NCBI GenBank assembly: GCA_949361645.1
Contig: OX442434.1
Coordinates: 6,462,008 to 6,526,007 of the forward strand
From: Spongilla lacustris
Taxonomy: Eukaryota; Porifera; Demospongiae; Spongillida; Spongillidae
Reading direction: 5' to 3'
DNA: 64,000 bases
A program made the translations under genes and the position numbers. Below the pieces are notes generated by a model. That model was not told the DNA's origin, made no database searches, and worked only from the letters and a program-made list of their open reading frames with translations. Positions 1-11,755 of the stretch are shown here, piece by piece; the stretch's first letter is position 1; every line of letters begins with the position of its first letter.

Positions 1-1720
1 CCTTTGAAATCTAAGTTCCCATGCATAGAGTAGGTACTTAAGAAATTAAACTAAGATTATAACGTTTATGCATAGCCGAACAGAGCAAAATGAATGTACA
101 ATGTTTTTTGCCAAGGAAAACAGATTACTATTTCAAAGTAAAAAGTTATTTCAAATATTGTGTCACTGGTGACTACTAATGTACACAACACGAATGGGAC
201 CACACTTTAAAACAACTGTGATCACATGACAAGTTTTCAAGGTGCAACACACATACCCTCTTTACAAGGTTCACAACATACAATGCTAATTTTGTGCCTA
301 CTGCTCATTTGTAACCCGGGAATAACCCGGGAAGCACAAAGCTCGGATATAATTTACACTGCGTCTGGCTCACTACATGTAAGTTTGTGATCACGCTTTG
401 AGCGGGAAAGCCCTAATTCAAAAAATTGTTTTTCGGTCGAATTTTAATAAGCAATTCAATAGAAAATGCCTATGCCATTAAAACGACCTTGGGCACTATT
501 CAAGGTCATGAAATTTAATCCTGATATTAAAGAAGACCAAATAAGACCATGCAAAATAGATTATTAGTTTCTCATGTGTCTTTTTTATCCAAATCTACAA
601 ACAACCAGAGCCGAAGCTAACAATCCTGCCAGCCAGCCACACACAATATTCTGTGCGACTACTGAGTGACATCATATGACATCATATGACAAATAATTGA
701 ACAATGAATGTTGGTGCATGTGGAGTCACCGAGTGGTGAGGGGAAACTAACTATCTATTTTGCACGGCCTAAACAAGGAAAACACTTCTTGGTGTTAGTG
801 CCCAAAGTAGGGAATGGCTCAACCCAATAGATTACAACAGAAATCAACGAAGAGTACGTTGTATGCTAGCTTACATTTGGATAGTATTATTATATCGTGC
901 GACTCCTTCTCTTCTTATTTAAATAATGAAGTCCTAAATTCCTTCCAAACAACTTGACAAAATTGCATCTTCTTAACCACTCTGTATTGCTATCAAAAAT
1001 TTAATTAGAGTCACAATTTTGAACTAAACTTTGGATCACCTGTTTCCGACCCAGCAAACACAATTTATTGAAGTACCTACATAAAGCAATAGCAACATTA
1101 CCCTCTCCCTCATATCAGCCCCCACATATCATTTTTCATACACCCCCATATCAGCTAGGCATGGCCCTCCCATATCAGCTGGGCCCAGACCCCCCTAATG
1201 TCTCAGCCATACGCTGCACCTCATTGGCCCTCCACCTCACGTGACCCTCCCTACATATTGCTACATGTTGGTATATATAACTTAGACAGCAGACTACAGT
1301 GTATGGTCAGGGTGTTCCACAAATAAGATAAATCGTTTACACATTAGTCCCAGTCAGTTCATTTAACTGAAAATTGTTGTTAAAAATTCTAACAGCACAT
1401 GCCGGTGAAATATCATTTTTAATGGTTAATGAAATATTGATTAAAATCTCAAAACCCCTCCTAAATCAAGTACATTGCAATAATCAAAAGATCAAGATTT
1501 CAATTTGAATAAATCCTAAATGGAAGTACATGTAGTAATTAAAGACAGTTTGCAGCTTTTAACTAGCCTACCCACCTACATTTATTAACATTAAATATTA
1601 TTAACTTGAAATGAGTGGTCATTATATCTTGATTTAGTGGTTTGAAATTAGGGAATTGAAATTATTAAAATTAAAACAAACGTTAGATGCCTATACAATG
1701 ATAATGTGTTGTTGGAATTG
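1..1720. other. intergenic, no gene recognised
   Basis: AT-rich sequence with no reading frame resembling a known protein. A short pyrimidine-rich stretch near 1100-1200 repeats 'catatcagc' loosely. Later exons of the NOP16-like gene on the minus strand could lie here, but I searched by eye for its conserved C-terminal motifs and did not find them. Confidence 0.5.
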
Positions 1721-2510
1721 TTAATTCTTAATTCCCCAGGTCCAAGTCCTACGCGTAGGACCAATATTTGAAAATTCATTATAAATAGAAATGCAGTTTT
1801 TTTGGCATCCATTTCTCTACTGTTGTTTGATGTGTCTATCGTGCTAAATTTACCAATTGTCAATGTATTTTTAAAATCACACCCTCGGTTACACGATGCA
1901 AATAAACAGATGCGGTTCTTAAAAATGCATTATGTAGACAATTTAATTGTCACAGAAAAAAGTAGGACAAGTATAACATTTTTTGAAGCATGATGTGTAG
2001 GCTACTTTATACATTCTACGGCAGTGTTTTTACTCTAATTGGTTTTGCCATTTTTACCGAAAACACACTACGTTTTCAAGTTTTTGTCCATTCACTTGGC
2101 TATTCCCGCAACATTCGTCTGACAAATACCCATCGTTCATAAGCTTGTGGAGCTAGCAATTTCCAAATCTACAACGTTCTTTTTTATATGCTTAGTGCAA
2201 AAGACCTGACCTTCTACCCCCTTCTTTTAACATGTTGCTCTGATCTTCCCAACATTACTTTTTGGTACTTTAAGTTGCTTTGCAATTTACCGCAAATACA
2301 TCTTTTAGCAATGCAGTATTGATTGTATTTGACAATCTTTGAAGAATTGCAAGGAAGTAAAAATATTTTCTGAATTAATAACCATTTCTACAGTACATGA
2401 GATTTTGGTTTGTTCTTTGTTCATATCAGTTTGCTAAAAATTAATTTTAACTTGCATCCTACGCGTAGGACAATAATCCTACGCGTAGGACGATGGGGAT
2501 TAAAGGTTAA
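1721..2510. mobile_element. non-autonomous repeat with palindromic subterminal motif
   Basis: Both ends carry related inverted sequence, ttaattccccagg at the left and ggggattaaaggttaa at the right. Just inside lies the perfect palindrome TCCTACGCGTAGGA, once on the left (1747-1760) and twice on the right (2457-2470 and 2477-2490). The interior is AT-rich and non-coding. Related copies sit in both arms of the 15 kb inverted repeat at about 14246-14975 and 27273-27988, so this is a dispersed family. No transposase is encoded, so mobility would have to be supplied by another element. The target-site duplication is not clear. Confidence 0.7.
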
Positions 2511-2739
2511 CCTCTTCAATTATTAGAACATGTAGCAGTAATTATTGCTTAATTAACTGTTTTTTAAATAAATGATTTACCTTGATTGTGGAACACTGGT
2601 TATACATGTTGGTATATAACTTAGATACAACTTAAAACACATGTACAAAATGTAATACGTTGCTGTTATGTCAGGTTACTGCATAACCAGTCTGCATAAC
2701 CCATTGGTTTGCAGTGTAGTACATATAATGTTCACATAC

Positions 2740-3592
2740 CATGAATGATTGAAGTGCTTCTCATGACGTCTTCATGGGGCTGTGTTGGTACCGTTTCCTC
2801 TCTAATGCTACCTCCCTAAGGGCGGTATGATTGTGTGATAAATGCACAGCGCCATGAAAGGTGCGGAATATGTGGAAGATAGTACTTTAAAAACATAGCC
2901 TTCACAAATTAAGCTCCAAAGCCACCTAAACCCCCAAATAAGGAACACCTATAAAGCCCACCTACAGCTCCAAACCAACCCCATCTACAGCTCCAAATAA
3001 AACTCCAAACAAAGCCCACCTTTTATAAAGACCAAGACCACACTACTGGATAGATCATAACCAGCAAAAGACATGGTGAACAGTTGGCTATGGTGAACAG
3101 TTGGCTATGGTGAACAGCTGGCTATGGTGAACAGTTGGCTATGGTGAACAGCGGGCTATGGTGAACAGCGGGCTATGGTGAACAGCGGGCTATGGTGAAC
3201 AGCGGGCTATGGTGAACAGTTGGCTATAGTGAACAGCTGGCTATGGTGAACAGCAGGCCATGGGAGCATGAAGACTTTTCTTAAAGGTATGATCTCTTCA
3301 ACTTCTAGCAGACTTACCATAATCTGTTTCGGTATGGGAATGGCAACATTTGGGTCAAACGCCAACCCAAGCTCTTGAATATTCTGTCGAACGGACTTTG
3401 ATTGGTTCCATCTTTGTTTGATGACCTCCCTGCGATCGAAATGATATGATTAGTGTAAGCAATTTAGCATGCACGATCCACGCCCTACATCTGAGGAAAG
3501 GTCTTCCTTCTGTTCTTTTTAGCTTTTTGCCCAGGCTTGGTCGTGTTAACCTTCGGCTTCCTCCGCGAGTTTCTCCGACGAACTCCTGCCAT
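2740..3592 (-). CDS. NOP16: NOP16-like nucleolar protein, 5' part of gene
   Basis: NOP16 is a small basic nucleolar protein used in large ribosomal subunit assembly. Exon 1 (3592-3489) starts at an ATG giving MAGVRRRNSRRKPKV and is rich in Lys and Arg. Its donor is gtaggg, and a 59-base intron leads to exon 2 (3429-3318, acceptor cgcag, donor gtaagt). Exon 2 encodes the family hallmark, WNQSKSVRQNIQELGLAF followed by DPNVAIPIPK, close to the animal NOP16 segment around SVRQN and the GL-DPN motif as I remember it. Phases agree across the junction. A third exon at 2815-2740 is open and flanked by AG and gtatgt, but its peptide does not clearly match the family, so it is tentative. The C-terminal half is not seen and may lie beyond the window edge. 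A 17-base minisatellite sits in the intron between exon 2 and the tentative exon. Confidence 0.7.
3072..3262. repeat. 17-base minisatellite
   Basis: About eleven tandem copies of tatggtgaacagttggc, with a ttgg/cggg variant in the middle copies. It lies in the intron after exon 2 of the NOP16-like gene. Confidence 0.9.
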
Positions 3593-3930
3593 TGCACGTT
3601 TATCTCAGCCCCAGACCCAGCTGTTGCAGTGCATGCACCGGGCCCAGACCCTAAAACGTCACAGCTGCACTTACAGACTACCTTGGTGCACAGAACAAGT
3701 GAATCATACATGTGTACTATAAAAACACCTCACGCGCGCTCGAAATCATATAACTAAATGAATCATTATCCCTTCAGTAGTCTTGGTCACACACATGCTA
3801 AATAAAATTTAATATTCGAAGATCTGGACAGTACAATAGTTCATTTAACACAAACCAATGTAATTTTAAAAAAAGCCAATAGGCCCTATAGTAGTTTGAC
3901 ATATGTGTACACATGATGTCATTGTCTGGA

Positions 3931-5038
3931 TCACAGCTGGTAAGGTATGAGGTGGGCATCAAAGAAAGTGGCAGAAGAGAGTGAATATGGGCAACATGGA
4001 GCTCCCTGCACCCTGCCTGGTGGAGGCTGTGGCACCACCACTTTGATCTTGCCTCCAGTGCATAGCTTGACCACAAGAGAACTGTGTGTGGTAGCTGTGG
4101 GCAGTTCCACTGATCCATCAGCAGGAGAAGCATAGGACTGTGCATACACTCTACTTCGGGAGTTGGCGTTGCAGTTTGGATTGATGAGTACTTGATGAAA
4201 GACAGCCCTGTTCTGGGCCACAGACTTATCCACTTGGAAGTACACCTGGCTTGATATGAAGTAGTACCCACTCTGAGGCACCTGAAGTGACTGCTCACTA
4301 GCACTGAAGTTCATGCCTCCATCAACAAAGGCCACACCATCAACACTGCTACACTCCCAAGAGAGGCCGTAATAAGGCTGGTCTGTGGAACGGTGTAAAG
4401 AAGGCGCCGCAAAAATAAATGAAATGAAAAACACATCACATGCACCTCTGTAGAGACACACCACACCTCTCACATAAAAAACGCTCATCTTACTATCTCC
4501 ATATGAGACGCTTGATCCAGAGCCTCTAACGTGAGCAGCTGGCATTGACTGTAGAACGACGCGCGCATGAGAACTGCATGCGATCAAAGTTAATTAATGC
4601 ATCTTACAGAATCGTTGTTGGAATAGCAGGACTGTGGTACTACTCCTTGAGCTGCAAAGATACGTTTAAAAATTACTAAATTAGGATGTCTAAAAATTAT
4701 ATGATTATAATACTTACCGTTTCCACCTAGTGGCGATCTCTGCGTACGTGACTTTATAAATGGCGGCACGGATTAATTAATTACTGGTTAAAATGAATTA
4801 CATTTTATCTAACCTCATATCTGTCATCAGAGGACACTACTGCGGAATCCTGTTTAAGATGCGCAGCCGAAGACAAGCACATAAGACAGACCGCAATTAC
4901 TATTAATAATGCGGCTGCAAGTACCAAGAGAAGTGCCCGCGTAACAGCAACTGTTTGAGGCACACTTATGCTGATGTTTGATTCTTCCTTGCCAATCATT
5001 TTGAACTCAAAGCTCGTGATTTCATTCTCATCTTTCAT
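3931..5038 (-). CDS. TNF-superfamily-like type II membrane ligand A
   Basis: TNF ligands are type II membrane proteins whose C-terminal beta-sandwich forms trimers that bind TNF receptors outside the cell. Five exons join in phase: 5038-4814, 4739-4718 (22 bases, least certain), 4651-4608, 4548-4494 and 4382-3931, for 798 bases or 265 residues. Residues 1-34 are cytoplasmic, 35-56 form one hydrophobic anchor and a short stalk follows. The TNF domain begins near MPAAHVRGSG (99-108), matching the family start at PAAH. The strand motif LQVPQSGYYFISSQVYF (148-164) fits the TNF family signature except Tyr in place of a small hydrophobic residue after the Gly. Cys126, a Cys in VVKLCTGG and a CCP motif near the C-terminus could form disulfides. 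No collagen stretch is present, which argues against a C1q-type protein. The neighbouring ligand B has the same layout, so the pair arose by tandem duplication. Confidence 0.8.
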
Positions 5039-6020
5039 CCATATTTATATGAATGGAACTGACAGTTTCCCAAACTTCCTTCATCGGATAAATTGATTCA
5101 GGAATGCGGGTTGTCACAAATGATTAGGTGTTGTTCAGTCCAGTTGTAATGGCTGCAGCTGTAATTGCCTGGAGGGGGAAATACTGCTAAGCAAGGGACT
5201 CTTCGAACTACTCTATTACAACGGATGTGTTAGGACACAATGCACGACATAGGATCTTAATTGATTATTAGCCAATCTTCAGTTCAGGGAGGCTTGAAGA
5301 CATACCGGCAATGTACACACTCGAACTTCATTAGAGTATTAATTATATACGCAATATGCTCAAAAGACTCTTTATACAGACTCATAATTTTGCACTGACA
5401 ATTTGTACTGTACATGTATTGTGCCATTGTACATGACTTGGCCTTGTATATATTTTTTCAACTAGCTGAGATACTATAACAATGATTAATATATTATACT
5501 ATCGATTTTAAACCGCCACATGCATTATCATGAATACATGCACAATATAAATTTAGGCTGGTGAACATCCTGTCAAGATGGCTATTGCCATGAGGACAGA
5601 AACTATAGCCAACCACGAAACCAGATGCGAGAAAGTGGTGCACTACCCAACTATTATGTCCACACAAACCACAAAGGTTGTAACAGAACTAAATCATTAT
5701 ACTATGAAATCTCTAATTTCATTATGGTGAATTGTTGGAAAGCCACCCAGGCTGCCCTTACACATGTGCTATATAATTTACCTGTCATAACTTCTTTTAA
5801 AAGAATATTGGGGGGTTTTAAAATCAATTGTCAACTACAACTTGAACATGAACATACTTACATTTCATAGTGCAGTGCCGGATCATCAGATGTCACAGTT
5901 TTGATAATCACTGCCTTGTAAGGTCTGTTATAAAGAAGTGGATTTACTACTTCTCATCCATGCCATATCAAAAAGTCGGTCACGAGGGTGCAATGGATTG
6001 AACAACTGGCACACCACAGG
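5039..6020. other. intergenic, upstream of ligand A
   Basis: No convincing coding sequence. The first several hundred bases would hold the promoter of ligand A on the minus strand, but I see no dependable core-promoter motif. Confidence 0.4.
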
Positions 6021-6023
6021 GTG

Positions 6024-6140
6024 CATGTTTGTGTCGATGTGTGCATGTGTGTGTTTGCATGTGCATGTGTGTGTTTGTATGTGCATGTGTGTGTTTGTAT
6101 GTGCATGTGTTGGTGTTTGTATTTATGTTTGTATTTATAA
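6024..6140. repeat. imperfect TG-rich repeat
   Basis: Repeated tgtgtgtttgtatgtgca units of about 22 bases. The reading frames across it are low-complexity artefacts. Confidence 0.85.
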
Positions 6141-6600
6141 CTAAATTTCCATCACAAAACACATCTACATTTTCCCACATGTACAAGAGCAATCTTTTCC
6201 CCCGGCCATCATTTCTCTCTATATTAGCAACACAAATGTAGTGAGAAGTAATGGATTCTGGTGTAGATTCTCAATTATATTTATAACAAAAATTATAATG
6301 ATAATCATTGCATACAATTATGCATTACGTCAAGCAGAACCATAGAGATCTGCGTGGGAAAAACTATGTGATACAGAGTGATACTGTCATATTTTTACAA
6401 GCAGTATTGTGTCATTTTTTCCTCTGAGTGTGGCACACATCCAACTGAACATAACATGGCTGTGTGCTCATCAGTATACCACCTTCCTCTGGTATTCAAG
6501 TGTAGGGCTAACATGGCTGTGTGCTCATCAATATACCACCTTCCTCTGGTATTCAGTTGCAGCAGATTGAACGTTTCCTGTCAAATGACACCCTAGTTTC

Positions 6601-6862
6601 ACAGGACATCGGTCCTCACATCACACCACACCCCCAACTCACCAGATCCTCACATCCCATTCCCCAGATCCCACATCCCATTCCCCAGATCCCACATTCC
6701 CCAGATCCTCACAGCCCATTCCCCAGATCCTCACATCTCACTCCCCAGATCCTCACATCTCATTCCCCAGATCCCACATCCCCCAGATCCCACATCCCAT
6801 TCCCCATGTTCTCACATCTCACTCCCCAGATCCTCACATCTCACTCCCCCACTTTCCATTGT
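6601..6862. repeat. minisatellite, cccagatcctcacatctc type
   Basis: Imperfect tandem units of about 14-22 bases built from ccccagatcc and cacatctcattc. It lies just 3' of ligand B. Its open frame in one direction is a repeat artefact. Confidence 0.85.
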
Positions 6863-6964
6863 GTCATCTGCTAGTGTCTATATTGCAACCACTAATGTTC
6901 ATAAGGCAGACAGCTGAAGCAACATGACAACACACACCAAGGCAATAACATAATTTATATCACA

Positions 6965-8917
6965 TTACATCAAATTGGTAGTCATGGTAATAACTGGGGG
7001 CCAAGAGCAACTTGTCTCAGCAACTAAAAATGCCTGAAGGTGGGACTCTTGTCCATATGGGCAGCATGGCATGGAGTCTGGATTGTCAGGAACAGTGATC
7101 CAGATTTTGCTTCCTCTGCAAAGCATTACAACATCTGCCACATAAGTGGAGGAGGCTGTACTCCCTCCATTGGCTGGCTGCACTTGTCCTGTGGATGCAT
7201 ACCCTTTGAGAGTAATGTCCGGTATGTTTGTCCTTGTTGAGCATGACCTTCGGATGTTCAGCTGGTGAAATACTGACCTTGTCTGTGCCTCGCTGACTTG
7301 GAAGTACACCTGACTTGACACATAGTAATAACCACACTTTGGTACATATATGGCTTGATCGCTCTGGTTGAAAGCCATTCCACCATCCACAAATGCTATT
7401 CCATTCCTTGTGTCATAACAGCTCCACCTCATCTGATAAACAGGACTCTGCCCATCTGTAATTGGACCAGGCCTTGGTTCAGCACAGCATAATACCACAG
7501 GCTAACGTACAGTACATACCTTGGCCCCCGCGCTAATGTACAGTACACACCTTGGCCCCTGGGTAAATGTACAGTACATACCTTGGCCCCCGGGCTAATG
7601 TACAGTACATACCTTGGCCCCCACTTGGCTTAAATTTCATCCCAGTTCCTTTGATGTGTGCTGCTGGAATCTAGACAAGAGGAAAGCATTTATGGGGGCA
7701 GCAGTAAGCACATCACTTATGGGGGGCAGCAGTAAGCACATCACTCATGGGGGGCAGCAGTAAGCACATCACTCATGGGGGGCAGCAGTAAGCACATCAC
7801 TCATGGGGGCAGCAGTAAGCACATCACTTATGGGGGCAGCAGTAAGCACATCACTCATTGGGGGGGGGGGGGGGGGCAGCAGTAAGCACATCACTCATGG
7901 GGGCAGCAGTAAGCACATCACTCATGGGGGGGGGGCAGCAGTAAGCACATCACTCATTGGGGCAGCAGTAAGCACATCACTCATGGGGGGCAGCAGTAAG
8001 CACATCACTCATGGGGGCAGCAGTAAGCACATCACTCATGGGGGGGGGGGGCAGCAGTAAGCACATCACTCATGGGGGGGGGGGGCAGCAGTAAGCACAT
8101 CACTCATGGGGGGGGGGGGCAGCAGTAAGCACATCACTCATGGGGGCAGCAGTAAGCACATCACTCATGGGGGCAGCAGTAAGCACATCACTCATGGGGG
8201 CAGCAGTAAGCACATCTCATGGGGGGGGGGGGCAGCAGTAAGCACATCACTCATGGGGGCAGCAGTAAGCACATCACTCATGGGGGCAGCAGTAAGCACA
8301 TCACTCATGGGGGGGGGGGGGGGGGGGCAGCAGTAAGCACATCATCACTCACTCCTGAGCTGTCTGGTGAACTGCATGAGACGTCATAGCCTAGAGATGG
8401 GACAAAGCATTCATGCTTGCATGCCACTACATTAATGTATTAATATTCACTGCAAGTTTCAAATACACTAATTTCACCTGTTGCTGGGAGAGGAGGGGCT
8501 GTTGTTGTCCTCTGTTGTGTGGTGGGCAAAGGTGTACTAATGGCAGTTCCATTTGTGGCATCAGTCGGATTTGAAGGGGAAGTTGGTGGGATTGGTGGGA
8601 TGTCTCTTCGCTTATGGATCACATTAGATAGTTTATGCTTTACAATCTTAATCAGATTAATGTGAAGATAAACACAGGTTTTTCCCCTCTCCCATATTCA
8701 CCTGTCCAAATAGCTTCTCCTTCATTGCAAGGTCCACGTCATCATGTATTGATCTTATGTCTGTGGAGTTGTCCATCCATCCAGAGGCATTCTGGACAAC
8801 CATTGCCACCAACACCACAGTTGCCATGGTAATAGCAGCTATTCCTATCACAAGGCATCTCTTCAAACAGCTGGCATGCTGATTGGTTGTAACAACAGGC
8901 AAGGTCAACGTACTCAT
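6965..8917 (-). CDS. TNF-superfamily-like type II membrane ligand B
   Basis: Tandem paralogue of ligand A, with the same expected role as a membrane-anchored trimeric receptor ligand. Four exons join in phase: 8917-8702, 8610-8478, 7663-7613 and 7455-6965, for 891 bases or 296 residues. Residues 21-41 form the membrane anchor. Exon 2 encodes a Pro/Thr-rich stalk (about 73-116), probably O-glycosylated. The TNF domain starts at AAHIKGTGM (117-125) and carries the signature region IYVPKCGYYYVSSQVYF (169-185). WSCYD and MPCCPYG repeat the Cys positions of ligand A. Intron 2 contains a 0.65 kb minisatellite and intron 3 contains tandem copies of the exon 3 splice donor. The long C-terminal tail after the CCPYG motif is unlike ligand A. 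The receptor and downstream signalling cannot be told from the sequence. Confidence 0.8.
7503..7624 (-). repeat. tandemly duplicated splice-donor unit in ligand B
   Basis: Four copies of a 31-32 base unit. On the minus strand each reads ggggccaag followed by a GT donor-like site: three have gtatgt (exon-side bases 7613, 7582 and 7520) and one has gtgtgt (7551). The first, at 7613, is the donor used in my exon model; the others lie in intron 3. Confidence 0.8.
7690..8345. repeat. minisatellite with variable poly-G spacer
   Basis: More than 20 copies of cagcagtaagcacatcac plus tcat and a G run of 4 to about 17. It fills intron 2 of ligand B. The glycine/serine-rich frames it creates on the plus strand are artefacts. 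Confidence 0.95.
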
Positions 8918-9295
8918 TGCTACAAATGGGAGGAAAGAGGTGTTTGTATAACTCAGCCCTTTTCCACCATTAAAAAATTACCAACCTTTGTCACTAACAC
9001 ACTGTGTCAAGGCTGTACTGAACTGACCCCTTGGGGGTGTCCTTTTATACCCTGAGCCTGCAGCATAAGAGAAATACAGTTAATGCGACATTCCTTGCAT
9101 TCATAGGGCCAACCATTCATTGCACTAACTGCTTCTCTAGAAGAACCAATGCAAATTTAGTGTGACATATTAAATACAATTTAGGCAAAGGACCCCCATA
9201 TCCATGCCTTTTATGGATACCCTTTGACCCCACTGACCAGCATTCTAGCGTAGAAAAGGGTGAGCTTTTTTTAAACCTACCACCTAGAGGGCAAT
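8918..9295. other. upstream region of ligand B
   Basis: No coding sequence seen. This is the expected promoter side of ligand B. I could not identify a specific regulatory element. Confidence 0.4.
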
Positions 9296-9480
9296 TAATC
9301 TGGGTCCCTAATCTAACACCTCTATGGTCCCTAATCTAACACCTCTATGGTCCCTAATCTAACACCTCTGGCCCTAATCTGGACCCTAATCTAACACCTC
9401 TGGGCCCTAATTTAACACCTAATCTAACACCTCTGGACCCTAATCTAACACCTCTGGTCCCAAATCTAGCAACTCCTGAT
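9296..9480. repeat. minisatellite, taatctaacacctctgg type
   Basis: About eight imperfect units of 14-22 bases containing ctaatctaacacctctgg. Located upstream of ligand B. Confidence 0.85.
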
Positions 9481-9821
9481 CCTAATGGAATCTGTAGGGT
9501 GTGGATACCTCCCCTCCCCACCACATACAACATCACTGCTTTAAGACTTCTTTAGTAATTGACACCATTAGGAGCATGCACACCTTACACTCAGCTAAGA
9601 TTGGACAGCTGAATGTTTATGCTAGGAATCAATGAATTGTTCTGCAAGATAAGTACATGTACATGGAGTGAGTGATACGTGGAATATATATACATACATA
9701 CATGTGTTGCAATTGAAATCATTGCCATTAATGCATCATTTGACCAAGTAAACACAATTAACTATTCATTGATGCAAGCTATTGACTTATCCTTATCTGG
9801 CCAAAGATATGGTGATGTTCT

Positions 9822-11518
9822 GGGAGGGAGGGAGGGAGGGAGGGAGGGAGGGAGGGAGGGAGGGAGGGAGGGAGGGAGGGAGGGAGGGAGGGAGGGAGGG
9901 AGGGAGGGAGGGAGGGAGGGAGGGAGGGAGGGAGGGAGGGAGGGAGGGAGGGAGGGAGGGAGGGAGGGAGGGAGGGAGGGAGGGAGGGAGGGAGGGAGGG
10001 AGGGAGGGAGGGAGGGAGGGAGGGAGGGAGGGAGGGAGGGAGGGAGGGAGGGAGGGAGGGAGGGAGGGAGGGAGGGAGGGAGGGAGGGAGGGAGGGAGGG
10101 AGGGAGGGAGGGAGGGAGGGAGGGAGGGAGGGAGGGAGGGAGGGAGGGAGGGAGGGAGGGAGGGAGGGAGGGAGGGAGGGAGGGAGGGAGGGAGGGAGGG
10201 AGGGAGGGAGGGAGGGAGGGAGGGAGGGAGGGAGGGAGGGAGGGAGGGAGGGAGGGAGGGAGGGAGGGAGGGAGGGAGGGAGGGAGGGAGGGAGGGAGGG
10301 AGGGAGGGAGGGAGGGAGGGAGGGAGGGAGGGAGGGAGGGAGGGAGGGAGGGAGGGAGGGAGGGAGGGAGGGAGGGAGGGAGGGAGGGAGGGAGGGAGGG
10401 AGGGAGGGAGGGAGGGAGGGAGGGAGGGAGGGAGGGAGGGAGGGAGGGAGGGAGGGAGGGAGGGAGGGAGGGAGGGAGGGAGGGAGGGAGGGAGGGAGGG
10501 AGGGAGGGAGGGAGGGAGGGAGGGAGGGAGGGAGGGAGGGAGGGAGGGAGGGAGGGAGGGAGGGAGGGAGGGAGGGAGGGAGGGAGGGAGGGAGGGAGGG
10601 AGGGAGGGAGGGAGGGAGGGAGGGAGGGAGGGAGGGAGGGAGGGAGGGAGGGAGGGAGGGAGGGAGGGAGGGAGGGAGGGAGGGAGGGAGGGAGGGAGGG
10701 AGGGAGGGAGGGAGGGAGGGAGGGAGGGAGGGAGGGAGGGAGGGAGGGAGGGAGGGAGGGAGGGAGGGAGGGAGGGAGGGAGGGAGGGAGGGAGGGAGGG
10801 AGGGAGGGAGGGAGGGAGGGAGGGAGGGAGGGAGGGAGGGAGGGAGGGAGGGAGGGAGGGAGGGAGGGAGGGAGGGAGGGAGGGAGGGAGGGAGGGAGGG
10901 AGGGAGGGAGGGAGGGAGGGAGGGAGGGAGGGAGGGAGGGAGGGAGGGAGGGAGGGAGGGAGGGAGGGAGGGAGGGAGGGAGGGAGGGAGGGAGGGAGGG
11001 AGGGAGGGAGGGAGGGAGGGAGGGAGGGAGGGAGGGAGGGAGGGAGGGAGGGAGGGAGGGAGGGAGGGAGGGAGGGAGGGAGGGAGGGAGGGAGGGAGGG
11101 AGGGAGGGAGGGAGGGAGGGAGGGAGGGAGGGAGGGAGGGAGGGAGGGAGGGAGGGAGGGAGGGAGGGAGGGAGGGAGGGAGGGAGGGAGGAGGGAGGGA
11201 GGGAGGGAGGGAGGGAGGGAGGGAGGGAGGGAGGGAGGGAGGGAGGGAGGGAGGGAGGGAGGGAGGGAGGGAGGGAGGGAGGGAGGGAGGGAGGGAGGGA
11301 GGGAGGGAGGGAGGGAGGGAGGGAGGGAGGGAGGGAGGGAGGGAGGGAGGGAGGGAGGGAGGGAGGGAGGGAGGGAGGGAGGGAGGGAGGGAGGGAGGGA
11401 GGGAGGGAGGGAGGGAGGGAGGGAGGGAGGGAGGGAGGGAGGGAGGGAGGGAGGGAGGGAGGGAGGGAGGGAGGGAGGGAGGGAGGGAGGGAGGGAGGGA
11501 GGGAGGGAGGGAGGGAGG
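9822..11518. repeat. (GGGA)n microsatellite, about 1.7 kb
   Basis: About 424 consecutive GGGA units with a single defect near 11189-11191, where one G is missing (gaggag). The purine strand is the plus strand. Runs of GGG separated by one A have strong G-quadruplex potential and purine-pyrimidine asymmetry favouring triplex DNA. It begins 0.9 kb upstream of the ligand B start codon. All long frames here are artefacts. Confidence 0.98.
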
Positions 11519-11589
11519 CATGAGAATGACAGAGCAGAGAAACTAGGCCTAGACAGGTTTGGTATAAGTTAAAATTACTTGTATTTATG

Positions 11590-11660
11590 TGAGTGCTTGT
11601 GTGTGTGTGCATATGCTTATGTGTGTTTGTGTGTGTGTGTGTGTGTGAGTGTGTGTGTGC

Positions 11661-11752
<92 letters not shown>
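11590..11752. repeat. (GT)n microsatellite
   Basis: Nearly pure GT dinucleotides from about 11660, preceded by imperfect TG-rich sequence. It follows the (GGGA)n tract by about 70 bases. Confidence 0.97.

Positions 11753-11755
<3 letters not shown>

Noticed and set aside
3931..8917. C1q-domain identity for the two ligands
   Set aside because: There is no collagen region, the proteins have type II anchors, and the GYYxxSSQVYF strand fits the TNF signature better; the folds are related, so a profile search would settle it.
9679..11612. Open frames of about 600 codons on both strands (GREGG and LPPSLPPS repeats)
   Set aside because: They are translations of the (GGGA)n tract, which stays open in several phases because the repeat contains no stop codon.
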